Under the pieces are notes generated by a model, which ran no database searches, was not told where the DNA came from, and was given only the letters and a program-made list of their open reading frames with translations. This document shows, piece after piece, positions 10,404 through 18,572 of a stretch of DNA of 38,849 nt (position 1 is its first letter; every line of letters begins with the position of its first letter). The stretch comes from Candidatus Pacearchaeota archaeon (GTDB lineage: Archaea; Nanobdellota; Nanobdellia; Pacearchaeales; GW2011-AR1). Location of the stretch: NCBI GenBank assembly GCA_018221305.1, contig JAAOYK010000046.1, forward strand, positions 1 through 38,849. The letters are read 5' to 3'. The translations under genes were made by a program, and so were the position numbers.

Positions 10404-10865
10404 ATGCCACATCAATGTACAAAATGCGGAGTAATATACAAAGATGCTTCACCAGAGATCCTAAAAGGATGTAGCTGTGGAAGCAAATTTTTCTATTATA
10501 TAAAACAAGAAGCTTTAGATAAAAAAAAGGAAACTGTTGATGAACAGTTATTTGACGCATTACCTCAAGATATTCAAGATAAAATAACTGAGTTAGATAA
10601 AGCAGATAAAGATCAAATTGAGCGAGATATAAGAGAAATTACAGGCCTTAATGATGAGGAAATGGAAAAACCAGTAATCCTAGACCTTGAGTCTGTCAAA
10701 GTGATAAGTCCTGGAAAGTTTGAAATTGATGTTGTTAACCTTTTTAATAAAAAACGTCCATTAATATACAAATTAGAAGAAGGAAAATATATCATTGATC
10801 TTGCTGCATCGTTTAAGGCCAGCACTGATGAACTTAGCAGAAAAATCAAAGATCCGGATGCTTAA
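10404..10865 (+). CDS. arvC: Zn-ribbon protein, DUF2072 / OapC-ArvC family (ORF track start at 10386; internal Met at 10404 preferred)
   Basis: MPHQCTKCGVIYKDASPEILKGCSCGSKFFYYI: two CxxC/CxC knuckles at the N-terminus, acidic middle. Confidence 0.75.
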   Translation: MPHQCTKCGVIYKDASPEILKGCSCGSKFFYYIKQEALDKKKETVDEQLFDALPQDIQDKITELDKADKDQIERDIREITGLNDEEMEKPVILDLESVKVISPGKFEIDVVNLFNKKRPLIYKLEEGKYIIDLAASFKASTDELSRKIKDPDA

Positions 10866-10870
10866 AAATT

Positions 10871-12607
10871 ATGGAAAAGAAAAGAGGCCAAGCTCAAATT
10901 ATAACTGTCGTTTTAATAATTCTTGTAGGTACTGCGCTAATCTTAATTTTGAGTGCTGTGTTTATACCTTTTGTTGAGTCTACCAGGAAGATTGAAAATG
11001 TTGAAGTCTTTAAAGTGAAGCTTACCTTAAAAGAAGCAAAAACATACATAAACGAAAAGAATGCTAATTGTATAAATTTTACAATCTTTCGCGAGGTCGG
11101 TGATGGAAAATTTAAAGGGTTTTTAGTAGTGATTGAGAATAAAAGTGGTGTTAAATATTCTTATAGACAATATGTTACTGATTTTGAGGAATTAGAAGAA
11201 AAAGCGTTTAAGAAATGTTTTGGTAATAAAGTTATAAATCTTAGCAGAGTCTCAATATACCCTATAACTAATTCAAGCGGAGAGGATCAGTTTGGAAATT
11301 TTCCATCCACAGTACGAATAAAAACAAGAGATTGTAAATTTGACAAGGATTGTAATAATGCCAATGCATGTACTATCGGTACGTGTAATACTGCAAAAGG
11401 AGAATGTTTACAAAGTGATGTAACTAGCTGTAATAAAAAACATGACGGATGTTGTCCAGACAACTGTAATACAGACGAAGATTCTGATTGTTTAGTGTGC
11501 ATTGATGATGAATGTGAGAGTGATTCAAACCCGTGCACAGATGAAGTCTGTGTTAAAGGAACTTGTAGATCCATTAATAATGATGCTAACATATGTAGTG
11601 GCAGTGAGGCGTGTACTGTTGATACATGTCAGGGAGGGGATTGTAAATCAACATCTGTATGTAATAGTATAATTGAAGGATGTGATACTGACTGTTGTGA
11701 TTATGCAACTGATGATGATTGTGAGGAACCAATTTGTAATGAATGTACAGAATGCGATACACTGTTTAGTGGCTGTGACTTTGACGAATGTAAAGCGTGT
11801 GCCCAAGACTGTTATTATAGAGGTATCAAAATATTTGCAGAAAACTGTATTCAAAAAGATTATGCATGCACTTTTATAACTCAATGTAGTAATTATCATA
11901 ACTTAGAATGTGTTGATCCAAATTTTACAGACTTTTGTAATGTTAACCCGGGACTTGGATGCAGATATAGTGAAGAATTGGGTTGTGTTGACGTAGAAAT
12001 TAGTTGTGGAGACGGCATTTGTAGTCAGCAGGAAAGTAACTGTTGTCAGGATTGTGGATGCGAAGGGGGGCTTTTTTGTGATGATCAAGTCGGAGCCTGT
12101 GTAGAATGTTTGCTTGAGACTGATTGTACGGATCCCTTAACTTGTTATTTAGATTCTGAAGCTAGTTGTGATTTTGGTACTTGCCAATATAAAGAAATTT
12201 CATCAGGGTCTACAGATCCAGGAAAATGTAATGCAAGCATTGGTTGTAGTCAAACTCCTTGTATTTGTGATGGATCTGGAACATGTATTGATGATGTTGA
12301 ATGTACAAACAAATCTCAATGCCCAGCAGACGTTTATATGCCAAATCAATGCAGAAGCGGAGACATAATGAGGAAGTGGGTTGGTTATTATTGTGATACT
12401 AACGTGAGTGAATGTAAATCAACATTTTCTTGGGGAATTGTCGAGGATTGCAATGATGGAGATGACTGTACAAGTGATTCTTGTAGTAATGGTTTATGCA
12501 GAAATAGTATCACTTGCTGTAGAGATAATGACAGTTCATGCCCTAGTGGATGTAGTAGTGATAATGATAATGACTGTACTATCCAAGGAAGTGATGATTA
12601 TATATAG
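10871..12607 (+). CDS. Type IV pilin-like N-terminus fused to a very Cys-rich ectodomain
   Basis: MEKKRGQAQIITVVLIILVGTALILILSAV pilin-like segment; about 70 Cys after residue 150 by hand count; repeated C-x-D-C...D-x-D-C modules; CGDGICSQQESNCCQDC motif. Confidence 0.7.
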   Translation: MEKKRGQAQIITVVLIILVGTALILILSAVFIPFVESTRKIENVEVFKVKLTLKEAKTYINEKNANCINFTIFREVGDGKFKGFLVVIENKSGVKYSYRQYVTDFEELEEKAFKKCFGNKVINLSRVSIYPITNSSGEDQFGNFPSTVRIKTRDCKFDKDCNNANACTIGTCNTAKGECLQSDVTSCNKKHDGCCPDNCNTDEDSDCLVCIDDECESDSNPCTDEVCVKGTCRSINNDANICSGSEACTVDTCQGGDCKSTSVCNSIIEGCDTDCCDYATDDDCEEPICNECTECDTLFSGCDFDECKACAQDCYYRGIKIFAENCIQKDYACTFITQCSNYHNLECVDPNFTDFCNVNPGLGCRYSEELGCVDVEISCGDGICSQQESNCCQDCGCEGGLFCDDQVGACVECLLETDCTDPLTCYLDSEASCDFGTCQYKEISSGSTDPGKCNASIGCSQTPCICDGSGTCIDDVECTNKSQCPADVYMPNQCRSGDIMRKWVGYYCDTNVSECKSTFSWGIVEDCNDGDDCTSDSCSNGLCRNSITCCRDNDSSCPSGCSSDNDNDCTIQGSDDYI

Positions 12608-12629
12608 AAATTAATTATTACATCTAAAT

Positions 12630-13466
12630 TCAAAACTGATTCACTATTTGATTTTTTATTTCTTCGCACAATGATGAGTCCTTATTAATTATTACTTTAA
12701 TGCTTGATTTTTTCTCTAATGCTTCTTTTAATAATGATAAGCTATCTTTCTTTTCCAAACATTCTTTAATTTTTTTTCTTAGTTTTTCTGGAATAAAAAC
12801 TTGTATGAAATAATCCGAAAATACAATGACCTCATTTGGAAACTTGGCTTTGCTAGTTTTTACACTTATGCCAATTGACTTGTAAAAACTTTGAGAGTCC
12901 TTATCAGTAATTGAATCTCCAGAAGATAAAATGTAAATTTTATGGCCGCGTGATATGAGACGTTTATAAAAATTATATTCTGCACGCAAATAAAAGATTG
13001 GCTTCCAATCATTATTTGTCTGAAAACAAAGTGTTTGTTCTTTTTTGCGGAAAAGCTCTCTTTTAATAAAATAGTAAAGATATTTTTCAGTATCAAAAAT
13101 TGTATCAAAATTTAGAATTATTAAATCATCACTAGATTTAGAAGACTTCAAGCCAGAAAAGTTTTGTGTTATTTGTTTTGCATAATAATTAGTTTCAATA
13201 ATATCAGTAAACGATTGAACCTGTTTTACCCATGAAATGTTTATTTCATATTTTTTATCATTTGCTTTTAAGACATCCTTATCAACAAGTTCTTTCACAG
13301 CTTTGTAGACTGATTGATAAGTATAAGAATATTTATAATGTTTTTTTAGACGATAATAAATGTTTCTTAAAGTCAGAGGCCACTCAGTAGTTAAAAGATT
13401 AATTATCGCATCTTTTGTGTTTTTTGGCCGCGTGTTTAATTCCGGAATCAAAATTTCAAAGCTCAT
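12630..13466 (-). CDS. Winged-helix transcriptional regulator with C-terminal ligand/effector-like domain
   Basis: N-terminal wHTH-like segment (TKDAIINLLTTEWPLTLRNIYYRLKKHYKYSYTYQSVYKAVKELVDKDVLKANDKKYEIN). Confidence 0.6.
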   Translation of the reverse strand: MSFEILIPELNTRPKNTKDAIINLLTTEWPLTLRNIYYRLKKHYKYSYTYQSVYKAVKELVDKDVLKANDKKYEINISWVKQVQSFTDIIETNYYAKQITQNFSGLKSSKSSDDLIILNFDTIFDTEKYLYYFIKRELFRKKEQTLCFQTNNDWKPIFYLRAEYNFYKRLISRGHKIYILSSGDSITDKDSQSFYKSIGISVKTSKAKFPNEVIVFSDYFIQVFIPEKLRKKIKECLEKKDSLSLLKEALEKKSSIKVIINKDSSLCEEIKNQIVNQF

Positions 13467-13481
13467 GTAATTAAAACACCA

Positions 13482-13522
13482 GGTTTATTATATAAACTTT
13501 TTGGTTTATTTTTTGTTAAACC
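13482..13522. promoter_or_regulatory. Operator-like array of GGTTTA/TAAACC elements over the regulator promoter
   Basis: GGTTTA at 13482-13487 and 13503-13508 (21-nt phasing), TAAACC at 13517-13522 forming GGTTTA-N8-TAAACC; GTTTAT-tat-ATAAAC palindrome over the minus-strand TATA box. Confidence 0.45.
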
Positions 13523-13581
13523 TAAGGTTAATAATAACTTTTAGATTATATTCTATTATAACAAAAAAAAAAGGTGAAAAA

Positions 13582-14442
13582 ATGAAATTTCCTTGGCACA
13601 AATATACTGAAAAACCACTTGCACGACGAAACACATTACAGGTTTTTGTAACAAATGATTGCAATTTAAAATGTGGGGGTTGTTTTGCTAGAAACGCAAT
13701 GGGTGATGATAAATCTAACATTAGTTTAGAAGAATACACACAAGCCATTAATCAATTCTTAGAAAAAGGGGGGCGACAAGTTAACATCTTAGGCGGAGAG
13801 CCAATGCTTCACCCTAAACTTCTTGACTTGCTTGATATTAATAAGCAAAAAAATCTCAAGACAACAGTATATACAAACGGATACTTTATGGATAAATTTA
13901 GTAGAGAAGATTTTGAAGGTGTAAAATTACGGGTATCTATTTATGGGAAAAGTAGCAAAAATAAAGCAGCATACGGACTTTCTCAAACAGATATACCTTT
14001 TGATGCAAATTTTATGGTCGGTGCGGACACTACACTAGAAGATTTATTAGAATCTGCAAAACATGTTGAGATTGACTTTGGCTGCAAAGTATTTTTTATA
14101 TCAAGCATAAGAGAGCTTGATAATGAAAGGCAAGAATTTTTTGATGATACAAAAAGAACTATGCCAGTATTAAAATATAAAGAACTTGTTCATAATTTCT
14201 TAAATCAATATGAAGGTGATATGGACGTACATATTTCAAAGAGAGGAATCTTTGAAAGCACTCAAACAGTGGCAGATAACAAATGTCGGTTTGCTAATTA
14301 CTTTATTGGAGAAAAAATAATACAATGTCCCTATGATGTTGTTAACTTAAAATTTCAAAAAGATTATGATTTTGAAAAAAGATATTGTCAGCAAAATAGT
14401 AGTTGTCTTATGTCAAAAATTGTTTTACAGACCAAAAAATAA
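13582..14442 (+). CDS. Radical SAM protein with C-terminal Cys cluster (ORF track start 13501 is TTG; ATG at 13582 preferred)
   Basis: VTNDCNLKCGGCFARN (CxxxCxxC), ILGGEPMLHP; C-terminal CRFANYFIGEKIIQCPYDVVN...YCQQNSSC resembles twitch/SPASM; AGGTG SD-like site at about 13572. Confidence 0.85.
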   Translation: MKFPWHKYTEKPLARRNTLQVFVTNDCNLKCGGCFARNAMGDDKSNISLEEYTQAINQFLEKGGRQVNILGGEPMLHPKLLDLLDINKQKNLKTTVYTNGYFMDKFSREDFEGVKLRVSIYGKSSKNKAAYGLSQTDIPFDANFMVGADTTLEDLLESAKHVEIDFGCKVFFISSIRELDNERQEFFDDTKRTMPVLKYKELVHNFLNQYEGDMDVHISKRGIFESTQTVADNKCRFANYFIGEKIIQCPYDVVNLKFQKDYDFEKRYCQQNSSCLMSKIVLQTKK

Positions 14443-14454
14443 AGAGGTTATAAA

Positions 14455-14718
14455 ATGTTTAAAAAAGCATATTTTAGGGTTTCAGAAGTAAGTAAAGACG
14501 TAGCTTCAAACAAAAAAGCAGTTATTGCTACAGATTTTTTTGGAAGAAAAATGTCTGGATTTTTTGATGACAGTTATATTAGAAAAGGGCAGTTAGAAGT
14601 TAAAACAGTTCAAGAGGAAGGTGATACAGTCTTGGTCATGTGCCCTGGTGAAGGTTTTTTAGAGCAAGATCGATATATTACTGTTTGTAAATATGATATA
14701 GAGTATCCTAAAGATTAA
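14455..14718 (+). CDS. Small 87-aa protein of unknown function, likely co-transcribed with the radical SAM gene
   Basis: 12-nt gap from the radical SAM ORF, SD-like GAGGT upstream; pattern suggests a small beta-rich fold. Confidence 0.6.
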   Translation: MFKKAYFRVSEVSKDVASNKKAVIATDFFGRKMSGFFDDSYIRKGQLEVKTVQEEGDTVLVMCPGEGFLEQDRYITVCKYDIEYPKD

Positions 14719-14766
14719 AAAAATCGATAACTAACCTTTAAATAATGAATAACTCTTTGTATGTTT

Positions 14767-16029
14767 ATGAAACTAAAAACAGTTCTAGATGAACAACTTA
14801 ACCAAATTCAACTTGAAAAGGAAGTTTTTAAAAAAATTAGTGAAACTGCCAACAACTTTGTCAAACAATTACAAAACAAATTAAGCAAAAAAGGGATTGC
14901 TGCAGAAGTGTTTATTGGAGGAAGCCTTGCAAAAAATACATTAGTAAAGAAAGATACGTATGATGCTGATATTTTTGTGCGATTTGATGAAAAATATGAC
15001 GATTCTCGTATCTCAAAAATCTTAGGTAAAATTTTGTCCAGAAAAGCAAAAAAGTTACACGGTTCGCGGGATTATTATCAGTTAAATATAGATGGTATAT
15101 TAATTGAGGTTGTGCCTGTTACAAAGATTAAACAACCAGAAGATGCAAGAAACGTTACGGATCTTAGTTATTTTCATGTAAATTATGTCTTAGGGAAAAA
15201 TAAAAAAAATAAAAAGTTAAAAAACGAAATTATTTTAGCTAAAGCTTTTTGTCATGCACAAAATGCTTATGGTGCAGAAGGTTATGTGAAAGGGTTTTCA
15301 GGATATTCAATAGAACTACTAATTTGCCATTATGGATCTTTTGAGAAATTTTTGCAGGCAATCCAAAAATTAAAACCAGATGAAAAAATTATTATTGATG
15401 ATGCAAAGTTTTACAAAAAAAATAATGTTTTACAGGAATTAAATAATGCCAAATTGCAAAGTCCAATTATTTTAATTGATCCAACATATAAGCAACGAAA
15501 CGCTTTAGCCGGTCTTTCAAATGAAAGGTTGAACAAATTTAAAACTGTAGCAAAGAAATTTTTACAAAATCCAGGAAGTGAATTTTTTGTCAAGAAGGGT
15601 ATATTAAAAGATTTAAAAGAAAAATATAAAGAGAAATTGGAAATTTTAGTTGTACAAACCAACAGACAGGCAGGAGATATTAGTGGTACAAAATCAAAGA
15701 AGTTTTTTGAATTTTTTAAGTATAAATTAAAAAGAGAGTTTGTAATTCTTGAGGCAGAATTTGAGTATAGTGAAGAAAAAAATTATGCAGGATTTTATTT
15801 TGTTGTAAACAAGAAAAAGGATGAAACAATTAAAGGTCCAAGCTTAAAAGATACCCAAAATGTTGCTCGTTTTAAGAAAATGCATGAACAGAGTTTTGTA
15901 AAAAATAATAGAATCTGTGCTAAATTAAGTCATAACATAAATTTTGAAGGTTTTCTTAAAAAATTTGTTCAAAAAGAAAAGAAAATTATCAAAAGTATGA
16001 GCATTAAAAAAATTAGTTTACTTAGGTAA
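14767..16029 (+). CDS. cca: CCA-adding enzyme (archaeal class I tRNA nucleotidyltransferase)
   Basis: GGSLAKNTLVKKDTYDADIFVRF nucleotidyltransferase motif, GFSGYSIELLICHYGSF, IILIDPTYKQRNALAGLS. Confidence 0.9.
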   Translation: MKLKTVLDEQLNQIQLEKEVFKKISETANNFVKQLQNKLSKKGIAAEVFIGGSLAKNTLVKKDTYDADIFVRFDEKYDDSRISKILGKILSRKAKKLHGSRDYYQLNIDGILIEVVPVTKIKQPEDARNVTDLSYFHVNYVLGKNKKNKKLKNEIILAKAFCHAQNAYGAEGYVKGFSGYSIELLICHYGSFEKFLQAIQKLKPDEKIIIDDAKFYKKNNVLQELNNAKLQSPIILIDPTYKQRNALAGLSNERLNKFKTVAKKFLQNPGSEFFVKKGILKDLKEKYKEKLEILVVQTNRQAGDISGTKSKKFFEFFKYKLKREFVILEAEFEYSEEKNYAGFYFVVNKKKDETIKGPSLKDTQNVARFKKMHEQSFVKNNRICAKLSHNINFEGFLKKFVQKEKKIIKSMSIKKISLLR

Positions 16030-16662
16030 GTGCTCACTGCAAAGCTCAACTAACTGTGCAAAATATGATGCGCGTTGTTCGATATATTTAGTTTTCTCTA
16101 CTTTATGATCATCAATTTCAGGAAAAACTTTTTTAAGACCTGTTAATTTACGTTTCTGACCCAAAACAGTTAATTCTTGAAATCCATTTTGTAAATATTT
16201 TTCTGCAGAACTTAAAAAATCTTCATATACCCACTGTTGCTTTTGCAAATCATATAATTCAACAAGTTTTGCATTATTAACTCTTTGTAACTCTTCTGCT
16301 TGATACCCAGACAATTTACCTTTGCTTGGGATAATATTCATTTCCTGTTTTAGAATATTTAGGTTGCGTAATCTCCCAGTTTCAGTCATCCTTCTAAAAT
16401 GCCCTTCCTGCATTAATTTATACGCACGTTCAACTTTTCTTTCCAAAATTCTTTTTACTCTAGAATAATTCGGACATCTAAGCCCTATGCTAGGTACACG
16501 ATCAATAACAACATTATCCCCATGAATCGATATACTTTCTTCAGTATCATCAAGAAATCTACCAAACACCTGATTAGTATTTACTGAATCACCCTTAACA
16601 ATTTTTAAAGGCTTTCCTTTAACAAATCTTACAGGTTCAATACTTAATCCTCCACCTTCCAT
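16018..16662 (-). CDS. Hypothetical protein, helical
   Basis: 214-codon ORF; TATA-like GTTTAAATATCC about 25 nt upstream of ATG; convergent 12-nt overlap with cca. Confidence 0.55.
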   Translation of the reverse strand: MEGGGLSIEPVRFVKGKPLKIVKGDSVNTNQVFGRFLDDTEESISIHGDNVVIDRVPSIGLRCPNYSRVKRILERKVERAYKLMQEGHFRRMTETGRLRNLNILKQEMNIIPSKGKLSGYQAEELQRVNNAKLVELYDLQKQQWVYEDFLSSAEKYLQNGFQELTVLGQKRKLTGLKKVFPEIDDHKVEKTKYIEQRASYFAQLVELCSEHLPK

Positions 16663-16698
16663 TATCCACCAAAAAGTTATGGATATTTAAACCTTACT

Positions 16699-17481
16699 TT
16701 ATTTGCCTTTTATTGCTTGTTCAAACATAAAAGCTAAAGAACTTGTAAAAAACGGAGTGTTTAGCCAAATTGCTAATTCCTCATCAGGAAGACCGCCTTT
16801 AGATATACCAAAAAGTACCTGATCTTTATCAGAAATATAAAATCGTGCATCAAGTTCTAATGGTTTTGCGTCAATCTTAAACTTATTATTAATTTTTTTA
16901 ATTTCTTTATCTGTACCAGAAAGTGAAATTTTTATCTTAACATTAGCTCTTTTTAATCTTTCAAAAATTGTGGCATAAAATCGTGATTTTGAAATTAATT
17001 CAGCAGCTTTTGTACAAATTATTACTTCTTCTGTTGCATTTTCAAGTAATTCCCTAATATGACTATAAATTGTTGATTTTCCTTTTATTGCACCTGAAAT
17101 ATCTTCATGTCTAACAGGTTGTATACCAACACTATACAGTTCCTGAAGTTCTGCATATTCATTTGTTTCTTTTAATTTTGCTAAAATTTCAATTTTTTCA
17201 TCTGCATCTTTTATCGCATTAGTTTTTAACTTTTCTAAAATAACATTTGGCTTAACTGCAATATATTTTACAGGCTTTCCAAGCTTCATTACTGCAAAAC
17301 CACGCTTTTCTAGGCTTTCTAGTACATCATAAGTACGAGATCTTGGAACCTGGGATATTTCTGCAATTTCTCCTGCAGAAGCAACACCTTTACCAAGTAA
17401 AGCTATCCAAACCTTAGTTTCATAAATATTAAGATTAAAATGTTCTTTTATTTGTTTTACAAGTTCTACTTTAATTATCAT
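16699..17481 (-). CDS. TrmB-family transcriptional regulator
   Basis: NIYETKVWIALLGKGVASAGEIAEISQVPRSRTYDVLESLEKRGFAVMKLGKPVKYIAV wHTH of TrmB type, with C-terminal PLD-like effector region. Confidence 0.85.
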   Translation of the reverse strand: MIIKVELVKQIKEHFNLNIYETKVWIALLGKGVASAGEIAEISQVPRSRTYDVLESLEKRGFAVMKLGKPVKYIAVKPNVILEKLKTNAIKDADEKIEILAKLKETNEYAELQELYSVGIQPVRHEDISGAIKGKSTIYSHIRELLENATEEVIICTKAAELISKSRFYATIFERLKRANVKIKISLSGTDKEIKKINNKFKIDAKPLELDARFYISDKDQVLFGISKGGLPDEELAIWLNTPFFTSSLAFMFEQAIKGK

Positions 17482-17500
17482 TTTTATTAATAAATTTGCT

Positions 17501-17516
17501 GAGTTAGTTATAACTC
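17501..17516. promoter_or_regulatory. Palindromic operator candidate overlapping the TATA-like region of the TrmB-type gene
   Basis: GAGTTA-GTTA-TAACTC perfect 6-bp arms; 20-35 nt upstream of the minus-strand ATG at 17481. Confidence 0.5.
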
Positions 17517-17654
17517 TATGCGTTTTATCATGAAATATATAGAAAAAAAGGCTTTATAAAGTTTTTGTTTTTGTTGTCACTGGGGAATTATAACAAATAG
17601 CAAACTTTATAAGCTAAAAATATCACTCAATAGTAAGTTATATTACAAGAAACA

Positions 17655-18149
17655 ATGAAAATTATAAAAATCTCACGAATTTGCCTTATATTTTTGATTG
17701 GGTTTCTTGCTGCAAACTTTGTTAACTATTACATGGTTTATGGTCTTGAAGCACCATTTTCAAAAAGTATTAATTTTTTAGGATATAGTTCAAAAGATGT
17801 ACCATCGGACTTTATAACAGAAGATGATATTATAATATATGATGATAAAATCGTTATTAAAATTGATGATGCAAGTATTGGAAGATATGCCCCTACAGGG
17901 AGCATGAAGCCCTTACTAGATCAAAATTCTAATGGGATAAGGATTATTCCAAAGAGTGAAAAAGATATCCATATAGGGGACATAATAACTTTTGAAGATA
18001 AAGGAAGCTTAATAATTCATAGAGTAATAGACAAAGGAACTGACAGTAAAGGAACATATTTTATAACAAAAGGAGACAATAATGAAATTGCTGATGGAAG
18101 GGTAAGGTTTAAAGACATTAGATATGTAACAATTGGTATTTTATGGTAG
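17655..18149 (+). CDS. Signal peptidase I-like (archaeal Sec11 type)
   Basis: N-terminal TM, PTGSMKP (Ser-Met box), HIGDIITF, IIHRVI, TKGDNNEIAD. Confidence 0.8.
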   Translation: MKIIKISRICLIFLIGFLAANFVNYYMVYGLEAPFSKSINFLGYSSKDVPSDFITEDDIIIYDDKIVIKIDDASIGRYAPTGSMKPLLDQNSNGIRIIPKSEKDIHIGDIITFEDKGSLIIHRVIDKGTDSKGTYFITKGDNNEIADGRVRFKDIRYVTIGILW

Positions 18150-18526
18150 AAAAAATGGAAAAAGAAAAAGACAATATTGAAAGAATGGGGTTTGAAACAC
18201 CTTACAAGCACTTACAGAGATTTATTGATGGCAAGCCAAGACATTATAGAAATCATCAATCAGGAGCATGCGGAGTACTTAACAGGCTTGAAGATGGTCA
18301 TGCAGTAATTACCCCAAGAATCATAACAAATCTTGATCAATCAAAAGCATATGTTGATAATGGTGAAACCTGGTTACCACTACCGCTTGGGACAGTTGAA
18401 GATTTACCAGAAAGTCTTGGAACATTAGAACGATGTGCAGCAGATTTTAATTATATGAAACGTACAAGCAATACAGAAGGTTTGATTCTTCGAGGAAGCA
18501 AAGAATGGAATCAAGCGTTTGGGTAA
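18143..18526 (+). CDS. Hypothetical protein overlapping the signal peptidase stop
   Basis: 127-codon ORF; ATGGTAG overlap, alternative ATG at 18155. Confidence 0.5.
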   Translation: MVEKMEKEKDNIERMGFETPYKHLQRFIDGKPRHYRNHQSGACGVLNRLEDGHAVITPRIITNLDQSKAYVDNGETWLPLPLGTVEDLPESLGTLERCAADFNYMKRTSNTEGLILRGSKEWNQAFG

Positions 18527-18572
18527 ACCCATAAAATTAAAAATTAGATTGTTTCTATACTCAATTAATTTC

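Noticed and set aside
10795-10977. 60-aa plus-strand ORF across the arvC/pilin-like junction
   Set aside because: Out of frame with both neighbours, which account for the sequence.
11287-12088. Minus-strand and alternate-frame ORFs within the Cys-rich gene
   Set aside because: Frame shadows of a Cys-codon-rich gene with no plausible product.
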